DNA of 64,000 nucleotides from Winogradskyella marincola. GTDB lineage: Bacteria > Bacteroidota > Bacteroidia > Flavobacteriales > Flavobacteriaceae. Shown here piece after piece: positions 44,514 to 51,795 of the stretch (position 1 is the first letter of the stretch; every line of letters starts with the position of its first letter). The stretch spans positions 62,001 to 126,000 of the forward strand of contig NZ_JARSBN010000007.1 of assembly GCF_029624125.1 (NCBI RefSeq), in the 5' to 3' direction. The notes under the pieces are model-generated. The model saw nothing but the letters and a program-made list of their open reading frames with translations, did no database searches and was not told the DNA's origin. The translations under genes and the position numbers were made by a program.

Positions 44514-45560
44514 TTATTTAGTGGATTCGCGCTCAATTAATTCTGTAGCTATTACAATAGTCTGAAACTCTTCTTCTTCAGTCTCTATTTTGTTTTCTAA
44601 TTTATTAATTAACAAATCCGCAGCTCTTTCTCCCATCTGCTGTGCATGCTGACTTACAGTGGTTAAACTTGGTGTTGAATGCTTAGACAACACACCATCA
44701 GTAAAACCAATAACCTGTATGTCATTTGGAATATCGAACCCTAATTTTCTAGCTACTTTCATGGCTGATAAAGCATAAAGTTCATTAACTGCAAAAATGC
44801 CATCTATCTTTTCATTAGACTTAAATAACTGCTCTATCTCCTTTTCTAAGGCTTCTAAATTAGACTCATACTCAAGAGTGTCATCAATTTTTAAAATAAG
44901 CTCTGCTTTAGGCTGAATTTTATGACTCTCTAAGGCTTCAAGATAACCTTGAGTTCTAAGCTTACCAACACTTACATAATCTTTGGTAGTAATCAGCGCG
45001 ATGGATTTACAATCATTTTTTATTAATTTTTCAACTGCATTTTTAGCTCCTTTCAAATCATCTACAATCACTTTATCGCAATTAATATCTGACACAACAC
45101 GATCAAACATTACGATAGGCATACCTTGACTCATAGTTTCATTAAAATGATGAAAATCTTGCAGCTGTTGTGTTTCTTTAGATATAGAAAGAATAAAACC
45201 ATCAATACTACCATTAGCAAGCATCTCCATGTTAATTACCTCTTTAGAAAAGGATTCATTAGAAAGTCCTACAATAACATTATACCCTCTTTTGTTTGCC
45301 ACAAGCTCAACACCTCTAATTACTTTAGAAAAGAAATGATGAACGATCTCAGGAATTAAAATACCAATGGTATTTGTTTTACGGTTTTTTAAACTTAAAG
45401 CAATATTGTTTGGTCTGTAGTTATATAATTTTGCGAAAGCTTGTACTTTTTGCTTGGTATCTTCGCTAATTTCAGGACTATTTCTCAGGGCTTTTGAAAC
45501 TGTAGAAATAGAGACATCTAATTCTCTTGCTATTTGCTTAAGGGTAATTTTTCGTTTCAT
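44514..45560 (-). CDS. LacI-family transcriptional regulator of alpha-glucan use
   Basis: A 348-residue LacI/GalR regulator: an N-terminal helix-turn-helix (about 5-52, ITLKQIARELDVSISTVSKA with hinge YRPNNIALSL) and a periplasmic-binding-like effector domain (about 60-340, with TIGILIPEIVHHFF, GIFAVNELYA and GFTDGVLSKHSTPSLTTV). The expected ligand is a maltodextrin or sugar phosphate from this pathway. It is divergent from susC across 274 bases that contain a perfect 16-base palindrome of LacI type. This arrangement differs from the Bacteroides sus locus, where SusR controls the genes. Whether it represses or activates cannot be told from sequence. Confidence 0.92.
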   Translation of the reverse strand: MKRKITLKQIARELDVSISTVSKALRNSPEISEDTKQKVQAFAKLYNYRPNNIALSLKNRKTNTIGILIPEIVHHFFSKVIRGVELVANKRGYNVIVGLSNESFSKEVINMEMLANGSIDGFILSISKETQQLQDFHHFNETMSQGMPIVMFDRVVSDINCDKVIVDDLKGAKNAVEKLIKNDCKSIALITTKDYVSVGKLRTQGYLEALESHKIQPKAELILKIDDTLEYESNLEALEKEIEQLFKSNEKIDGIFAVNELYALSAMKVARKLGFDIPNDIQVIGFTDGVLSKHSTPSLTTVSQHAQQMGERAADLLINKLENKIETEEEEFQTIVIATELIERESTK

Positions 45561-45708
45561 ATTTTCGGCTAAAAATCGAAGAGCGAATATAACCTTATTT
45601 TAACAAATTAAATTCTAAACTCCTTAATTTTAACGAGCTCTTATTGCGAATTCCTCATTTTTTCACTATTTTAATAGAAATGTTAATGATTATTAAAAAG
45701 TTTTTAAC

Positions 45709-45724
45709 ACGAAAACGTTTTCGT
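45709..45724. promoter_or_regulatory. LacI-type operator palindrome
   Basis: ACGAAAACGTTTTCGT is a perfect 16-base palindrome with the central CG that is characteristic of LacI/GalR-family operators. It lies 125 bases upstream of the susC start and 149 bases upstream of the regulator gene start, a suitable place to control both arms. I found no second copy while reading the other intergenic regions. Confidence 0.75.
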
Positions 45725-45781
45725 TTGTGTAGTACAATCTTTTTACAAAAAAATCACATCAATTTTACATAGATTTAACCC

Positions 45782-45798
45782 AAGAAGTGAAAATATAA
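45782..45798. promoter_or_regulatory. 17-base motif in susC leader
   Basis: AAGAAGTGAAAATATAA, identical to 44442-44458. It lies 37 bases before the susC start codon, downstream of the near -7 box, so it would be in the 5' untranslated RNA if that box is used. Confidence 0.4.
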
Positions 45799-45834
45799 AT
45801 CAATTTAACTAAGCAATTAACTTAAAAACATTGT

Positions 45835-48726
45835 ATGAAAACATTCCTAAATGCTTTACTGTTTTGTTTGATAATGGTACCTACCGCTTTATTAGCTCAG
45901 ACAACCGTTTCCGGTACAGTAACAGATAAAGCAAACGCTATGCCTTTACCAGGTGTAAATGTACTGGTAAAAGGGACTTCCAGAGGTGCTTCTACTGATT
46001 TTGACGGTAAGTTCAGCATTGAAGTCAACCAAGGAGAAACCATCGTCGTTTCTTATGTTGGTTACAAAACAAAAGAAGTAACATTTAATGGTCAGTCTAG
46101 TTTTAATGTTGTCCTTGAAGAAGATGCAGCACAATTAGATGAAGTGGTACTTATTGGATATGGTTCTACCACCAAGCAAGATGCCACTGGAGCCGTAGAA
46201 AAAGTAGGTGACGAGGATTTTAACCGTGGTGCTATTGTAGCACCTCAACAACTTATAGCTGGTAAAGCCGCTGGTGTACGTATTACTACTGGTGGTGGTG
46301 CTGCTGGTGAAGGTGGTGAAATTAGAATTCGTGGTGGTGCATCTCTATCTGCTACAAATGATCCACTTATAGTTATTGACGGACTACCTATAGACCAACG
46401 TGGAGGTTCTCAAGGTAGTAGAAATGCTTTAAATGCTATTAACCCAGCAGATATCGAGGATTTTGTAGTTTTAAAAGACGCATCTGCAACTGCAATTTAT
46501 GGTTCTCGTGCTTCTAATGGTGTTATACTAATTACCACCAAAAAAGGATCTGCAAATCAAGACCTTAAATTAGAATATGGTTTACAAGCTTCTACTAGAC
46601 GCGTTGCTAACAAGGTAGATGTTTTATCTGCTGAGCAATATAGAGCTTTAGCTTCTGACCCAAATTTTGACAGTTCTACCTTAGGTAATGCCAGTACAGA
46701 TTGGCAAGATGAAATCTACACAACTGGTGTAGGCGCAATACACAACCTTACAGCTTCTAAAGGTTACGAAAACTTCAACTTTAGAATTAACTTTAACCAC
46801 GTATCTCAAGAAGGTCCATTAAATGACCTTTATGAAAGAACTGGTGTTAATACATCATTTGTTCATCGCTTTTTAGATAACGACTTAAAATTAACTTTAG
46901 TTGCTAAAGCAGTACAAGATGAATTTGATTATGCAAATGAAGGTGCTATTGGTGCTGCAATAGCTTTCGATCCTACACAACCTGTTTATGACGAAAACGG
47001 AAACTATACTCAACTAGGAACAAATCTTGCGACTCAAAACCCACTATTTGTTCAAAATGAATATGAAAGTCGTCAAACAATAAAACGTGTCATTTCTAAC
47101 TTCAACATAGATTATAAGTTTTGGTTTTTGAAAGATTTACGCTTTAACTTAAATGCTGGTATAGATTATGCCGAAAACAATGGACACAGATTTGTAGAGG
47201 CTAACCCTAATAATCCAGATGCTGCTCAGACTAATGAAGTTTCTAGTGGATTAAACCGAAACACATCGTTAGATTTCTACTTAAACTATAAAAAGAACAT
47301 AGAGTCTATAAACACTACAGTAGACGTTACAGCTGGTCATGCATTCCAAGAGTTTTACATCAGAAGTTTCTTTGACAGAACAACTAACACTAACATTGTT
47401 CAGACTGATATAAATAGAAATGCTTTAGAATCTTACTTTGCCAGAGCTAGTTTTGATATTGCAGATAAATACTTGATTTCTGCAAGTTACAGACGTGATG
47501 GTTCATCTAGATTTAGTGAAGATAATCGTTGGGGATCTTTCCCTGGAGTATCTGTTGGGTGGAAAATTATGAACGAAAGCTTTATGGAAAATTCATTCTT
47601 TTCTAATTTGAAGCTTAGAGCTGGTTGGGGAGTTACTGGTCAGCAAGAAATTGGTCCTAACTACGGTTACCAAGGTATTTATACACCTTCTAGAAACAAT
47701 GCTGCCAACATTCAATTTGGTACTACACCAACAGGTGAGCCAATTTTTATAGAAACTTTGAGACCAGAAGCCTTTGACGAAGAATTAAAGTGGGAGGAAA
47801 CAACACAATACAACCTTGCTGTAGACTTCGGTTTATTCAATAATAGATTAACAGGTACTATAGATGGTTACTACAGAGAAACTAAAGATTTATTATCTAG
47901 TGTTCCTGTACCTGCTGGTGCAAACCTTTCTGACCAATTAACTACAAACGTTGGTGAAATGACAAGTCGTGGTCTGGAAGTAAGCTTAAATGGAGTTATC
48001 GTTCAGAAAGAAAATTTTGGTTGGGACACTAACTTCAATGTAACGTTCCAAGAAAGAGAGATTACAAAACTTAATCTTTCTAATGATTCTGACTATTTCC
48101 TTCCTCAAGGAGGTATTTCTGGTGGTGTAGGTAACACTATTCAACTTTGGAAACCTGGATACGACCCAACAACATTCTTTGTTTTCCGTCAGGTATATGA
48201 CAGTAACGGAAACCCTATAGAAGGTGCTTATGTGGATGTTAATGGTGATAACCAAATTACTGAAGCTGATAGACAAGCCTACAAAAAAGCAACACCAGAT
48301 GCATTTATTGGTTTCACAAACAACTTTAGATATAAGAATTTAGACTTAAACTTTACGTTTAGAGGAAGTTTTGGCAACTACGTGTATAACAATAGCGCTT
48401 CTGACAGAGGTAACTTAAATGCTGTTGTTAACCAACCTGGTTATCAGGCAAACGCACATGCAAGCTACTTAGACACAGGCTTTGTAAATCAGAATTTGTT
48501 TTCAGATTTATACATTCAGCGTGCAGACTTCGTGAGATTAGATAACATTTCTTTAGGTTATACTATTCCTTTCTCAAAAATGACATTAAGAACGTCATTA
48601 ACAGCTACAAATGTATTTGTAATTACTGAGTATGATGGTTTAGACCCTGAAATTAGCAATGGTATAGAAAACAATTTCTATCCAAGAACGAGAGATATTA
48701 TTCTTGGCTTAAACTTTACATTCTAA
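45835..48726 (+). CDS. SusC-like TonB-dependent outer-membrane receptor
   Basis: A 963-residue outer-membrane transporter for malto-oligosaccharides. A signal peptide (ALLFCLIMVPTALLAQ) is followed by a carboxypeptidase-regulatory-like domain (about 24-100, TVSGTVTDKANAMPLPGVNV). A TonB-box region follows with the DEVVLIGYG motif (about 101-109), a plug domain (GAVEKVGDEDFNRG through KDASATAIYGSRASNGVILI, about 115-235) and a 22-strand barrel ending in IILGLNFTF. It forms a lidded pair with the SusD-like lipoprotein encoded 4 bases downstream and takes energy through TonB-ExbBD, which is not encoded here. It is the first gene of the rightward operon under the LacI-type operator. Confidence 0.95.
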   Translation: MKTFLNALLFCLIMVPTALLAQTTVSGTVTDKANAMPLPGVNVLVKGTSRGASTDFDGKFSIEVNQGETIVVSYVGYKTKEVTFNGQSSFNVVLEEDAAQLDEVVLIGYGSTTKQDATGAVEKVGDEDFNRGAIVAPQQLIAGKAAGVRITTGGGAAGEGGEIRIRGGASLSATNDPLIVIDGLPIDQRGGSQGSRNALNAINPADIEDFVVLKDASATAIYGSRASNGVILITTKKGSANQDLKLEYGLQASTRRVANKVDVLSAEQYRALASDPNFDSSTLGNASTDWQDEIYTTGVGAIHNLTASKGYENFNFRINFNHVSQEGPLNDLYERTGVNTSFVHRFLDNDLKLTLVAKAVQDEFDYANEGAIGAAIAFDPTQPVYDENGNYTQLGTNLATQNPLFVQNEYESRQTIKRVISNFNIDYKFWFLKDLRFNLNAGIDYAENNGHRFVEANPNNPDAAQTNEVSSGLNRNTSLDFYLNYKKNIESINTTVDVTAGHAFQEFYIRSFFDRTTNTNIVQTDINRNALESYFARASFDIADKYLISASYRRDGSSRFSEDNRWGSFPGVSVGWKIMNESFMENSFFSNLKLRAGWGVTGQQEIGPNYGYQGIYTPSRNNAANIQFGTTPTGEPIFIETLRPEAFDEELKWEETTQYNLAVDFGLFNNRLTGTIDGYYRETKDLLSSVPVPAGANLSDQLTTNVGEMTSRGLEVSLNGVIVQKENFGWDTNFNVTFQEREITKLNLSNDSDYFLPQGGISGGVGNTIQLWKPGYDPTTFFVFRQVYDSNGNPIEGAYVDVNGDNQITEADRQAYKKATPDAFIGFTNNFRYKNLDLNFTFRGSFGNYVYNNSASDRGNLNAVVNQPGYQANAHASYLDTGFVNQNLFSDLYIQRADFVRLDNISLGYTIPFSKMTLRTSLTATNVFVITEYDGLDPEISNGIENNFYPRTRDIILGLNFTF

Positions 48727-48730
48727 GAAA

Positions 48731-50362
48731 ATGAAAAATAAATATATAAACAACAAAGCTATGATGTTAAGAACAATTAAAAGCTTCTTATTGGTTTTTG
48801 CAGTTGTGCTATTTGCTCAATCTTGTGCTGACCGATTAGATTTACAGCCAGAAGACAATCGTCTTTCTGCTGATGCTGCCTTTGAAGATCCTGATGCATA
48901 CAAGCAATTTTTAGCAAAAATTTATGCTGGAATTTCTTTGAGTGGTCAAGAAGGTCCTGCTGGTTTTCCTGATTTGGCTGGTCTAGACGAAGGATTTTCC
49001 AATTATTTGAGATTATACTGGAAAATGCAAGAGCTTACTACAGATGAAGCTATAATTGCATGGAATGATGGAACAATACACGATTTACACAATCAAGTAT
49101 GGACATCTGGTAATGAATTTATAAGAACCATGTATAGCCGTTTATTATACCAAGTGGCTCTTTGTAATGAGTTTTTAAGACAAACTACAGATGGTAAGTT
49201 AGATGGTCGTGGAGTATCTTCAGATTTAAGAACTGAAATACAAACTTTCAGAGCTGAAGCAAGATTTATGAGAGCTCTTACGTATTGGCATGCTATGGAT
49301 TTATATGCTAATCCGCCATTTATAACTGAGAACGATCCAATTGGTGCATTTTTACCACCACAAATTCAACGAGCAGATTTATTTAACTATGTTGAGTCTG
49401 AGTTACTAGACATCATGGATAACATGGCTGCGCCAAGAGCTAACGAATATGGTAGAGCAGATAGAGCTGCTGCTTGGATGTTATTAGCAAAAATGTATTT
49501 AAATGCTGAAGTTTATACAGGTACACCTAGATATGCAGATGTTATTACTTATACCAATAATATCATCGGAGCTGGATACACTATTCCAAGTATACCTTAC
49601 TTTCACTCTTTCTTAGCTGATAATGATTCTAACGGTGCCGAAGAAGAAGTAATATTTACAATTCCTTTTGATGGTCTTAGAACACAAGCTTTTGGCGGTA
49701 TGACATTTTTAACACATGCACCTGTAGGAGGCTCAATGGATCCTTCAGAGTTTGGTATTAATGGTGGATGGTTTGGTGTAAGAACAACACCAACATTTGT
49801 TGAGAAATTCCCAGGTGAAGAAAATTCTAACGACGGTAGAGAATTGTTCTACACAGATGGTCAAAACAAAGATATTTTAACTGTAGCAACATTTACAGAT
49901 GGTTTCGCTATTGCAAAATATAGAAATGTTGATGTAAATGGAAATCCTGGTTCTGACACTACAGGAGACCACACAGATATCGACTTTCCAATGTTTAGAT
50001 TGGCAGATGCTTATCTAATGTATGCCGAAGCTGTACTTAGAGGTGGTGGAGGTTCTATGGGTACTGCTGTTGATTATATCAATGAATTAAGAGTACGTGC
50101 TTACGGAGATACAAGTGGAAACATTTCTCAATCTGATCTTGACTTAGATTTCATATTAGATGAGCGTGCAAGAGAATTATACTGGGAAGCACACAGAAGA
50201 ACAGATCTAATTAGATTTAATCAATTTTCAGACAACGGTGTATGGCAATGGAAAGGTGGAGTACAATCTGGTACTACTACAGACTCTTTTAGAGATGTAA
50301 TGCCTTTACCTGCTACAGACCTAGGTATTAACACCAATTTAGAACAAAACACAGGATACTAA
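48731..50362 (+). CDS. SusD/RagB-like starch-binding lipoprotein
   Basis: A 543-residue surface lipoprotein (signal LLVFAVVLFAQSC; the Cys is followed by ADRLDLQPED). Helical TPR-like elements and SusD hallmarks are visible: TFRAEARFMRALTYWHAMDL (about 174-193), FPMFRLADAYLMYAEAVLRG (about 419-438), and the C-terminal LDFILDERARELYWEAHRRTDLIRF, here cited as DERARELYWEAHRR. It captures glucan chains as the lid of SusC. An internal start (M11 or M12) is possible because the first ten residues are polar and precede the signal. It is co-transcribed with susC and the SusE-like gene. Confidence 0.94.
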   Translation: MKNKYINNKAMMLRTIKSFLLVFAVVLFAQSCADRLDLQPEDNRLSADAAFEDPDAYKQFLAKIYAGISLSGQEGPAGFPDLAGLDEGFSNYLRLYWKMQELTTDEAIIAWNDGTIHDLHNQVWTSGNEFIRTMYSRLLYQVALCNEFLRQTTDGKLDGRGVSSDLRTEIQTFRAEARFMRALTYWHAMDLYANPPFITENDPIGAFLPPQIQRADLFNYVESELLDIMDNMAAPRANEYGRADRAAAWMLLAKMYLNAEVYTGTPRYADVITYTNNIIGAGYTIPSIPYFHSFLADNDSNGAEEEVIFTIPFDGLRTQAFGGMTFLTHAPVGGSMDPSEFGINGGWFGVRTTPTFVEKFPGEENSNDGRELFYTDGQNKDILTVATFTDGFAIAKYRNVDVNGNPGSDTTGDHTDIDFPMFRLADAYLMYAEAVLRGGGGSMGTAVDYINELRVRAYGDTSGNISQSDLDLDFILDERARELYWEAHRRTDLIRFNQFSDNGVWQWKGGVQSGTTTDSFRDVMPLPATDLGINTNLEQNTGY

Positions 50363-50383
50363 TTAATTAACATTTCTATAATT

Positions 50384-51730
50384 ATGAAAAAATTATCAAT
50401 ATTAGGCCTTTTCATCTTTGCCTTAATAAGTTTTAACAGTTGTGAAACTGAAGATGACGTAGTTTTCACAACACAAGAACCTGAAGGTTTTGTATTTACA
50501 AACTCTACTTCAGACAGTTATATTCTTTCCCAAGGAACATCTAGTAATCTAGGTGAAAGATTTACATGGGGAAATGCAGATTTTGGTACACCTACAAATG
50601 TTACTTACGAACTACAAAGCTCTATAAGTGGTGATTTTACAGATGCTAACACTGTTTCTTCAACAACATCAAACGAAATTGCTATGTCAATTGGAGATAT
50701 GATGGCAATTGCAACAGAAGCTGGTCTAGACGCTGACCCAGATAGTCCTGCACCAAACACAGGTTCTTTCTCTGTAAGATTAAGAGCATTTCCTGGTGAT
50801 GGAAATGGAGCAGATGCATTTTCTAACACTTTAGTATTAAATGTAGAATTACTAGAAAGTACTGGTTCTGGAGGTAGTGGTATAATGCCATCGTCTTGGG
50901 GAATCGTTGGTTCTGGATATAATGATTGGGGAAATGCAGGTGCTGATGGTGTTTTCTACACTACTGATCAGTCAGACGTGTACGTAGCTTATGCCACTTT
51001 GATTGATGGCGCTATTAAGTTTAGAGAAAATAATGCTTGGGACAATAACTTTGGTGACGATGGTGCTGATGGTTCTTTAGAAGCTGGTGGTGCTGACATT
51101 AACGTGACAGCTGGTATTTATAAAATAACTTTGGATATAGCTAATAGCTCTTACACTATGGAAGATTATTCTTGGGGTGTTGTAGGATCTGGTTATAATG
51201 ATTGGGGTAGTGCAGGTCCAGACGCGAAATTCTACTACGATTACACTACTGACACATTTAAAGTTAGTGTAAGACTTGTAGATGGAGCTATTAAATTTAG
51301 AATGAATAACGATTGGGCAAGCGACTTTGGTGATGTTGGTGCTGACGGAACCCTAGATGCAGGTGGTGATGATATCCCTGTAACTGCTGGTCATTACAAT
51401 ATCACTTTAGACTTTAATAACAGCGTTTACACTCTAGAAGCTGGTGATGTTTGGGGCATAGTTGGTAGCGCTTACAATAACTGGGGAAGCGATGGTCCTG
51501 ATTTTGCATTAACTCAAGTGCAACCAGATGTGTACGTAGGTGACATTGTAACTCTAATGGATGGAGCTATGAAGTTTAGACCAAACAATGACTGGTCAAC
51601 TGATTATGGTGATGTTGGTGCTGACGGAACTCTAGATGCAGGTGGTGATGACATTACTGTAACAGCTGGTTTGTACCGTGTAAAAATGGATGTTGCTAAT
51701 GGCACATACGAATTAAATAAAATTCAATAG
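50384..51730 (+). CDS. SusE-like outer-membrane starch-binding lipoprotein with three tandem modules
   Basis: A 448-residue surface lipoprotein (signal GLFIFALISFNSC). A SusE-type N-terminal domain (about 22-155) is followed by a G/S linker and three consecutive modules of 92-93 residues, starting at 50897, 51173 and 51452. Each opens with WGxVGSxYNxWG and carries the block DGAxKFRxNNxW, then a G-D rich turn and an alternating ITLDI strand, the pattern of SusE/SusF starch-binding modules with a Trp platform and a KFR patch. The second and third modules are nearly identical in DNA over their GDVGADGTLDAGGDDI part. It is expected to hold glucan at the surface beside SusCD. Confidence 0.9.
   Translation: MKKLSILGLFIFALISFNSCETEDDVVFTTQEPEGFVFTNSTSDSYILSQGTSSNLGERFTWGNADFGTPTNVTYELQSSISGDFTDANTVSSTTSNEIAMSIGDMMAIATEAGLDADPDSPAPNTGSFSVRLRAFPGDGNGADAFSNTLVLNVELLESTGSGGSGIMPSSWGIVGSGYNDWGNAGADGVFYTTDQSDVYVAYATLIDGAIKFRENNAWDNNFGDDGADGSLEAGGADINVTAGIYKITLDIANSSYTMEDYSWGVVGSGYNDWGSAGPDAKFYYDYTTDTFKVSVRLVDGAIKFRMNNDWASDFGDVGADGTLDAGGDDIPVTAGHYNITLDFNNSVYTLEAGDVWGIVGSAYNNWGSDGPDFALTQVQPDVYVGDIVTLMDGAMKFRPNNDWSTDYGDVGADGTLDAGGDDITVTAGLYRVKMDVANGTYELNKIQ
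50897..51727 (+). repeat. Three tandem starch-binding modules
   Basis: Coding repeats of 276, 279 and 276 bases. The stretch encoding GDVGADGTLDAGGDDI differs at only a few bases between modules 2 and 3 (about 51333 and 51609 onward), suggesting recent duplication or gene conversion. Confidence 0.8.
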
Positions 51731-51751
51731 TAAGTTTATTATTATAAACCC

Positions 51752-51783
51752 AAAAAGGGCTGATGAATGTCAGCCCTTTTTTT
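51752..51783 (+). terminator. Terminator between SusE-like and amylase genes
   Basis: AAAAAGGGCTGA (51752-51763), loop TGAATG, then TCAGCCC followed by a run of seven T. It ends 12 bases before the amylase start codon and so should cut expression of the amylase relative to susCDE. Confidence 0.85.
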
Positions 51784-51795
51784 AAATAAAACCTT

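Larger units (their letters stand above)
45561..45834. promoter_or_regulatory. Divergent control region between lacI-type gene and susC
   Basis: 274 bases without a gene. They contain the palindrome at 45709-45724, a near -7 box TAGATTTA at 45770-45777 for susC (one mismatch to TAnnTTTG), and the 17-base shared string at 45782-45798. On the minus strand TATATTCG (about 45582-45589) is a one-mismatch -7 candidate for the regulator gene. Neither promoter has a convincing -33 element. Confidence 0.5.
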
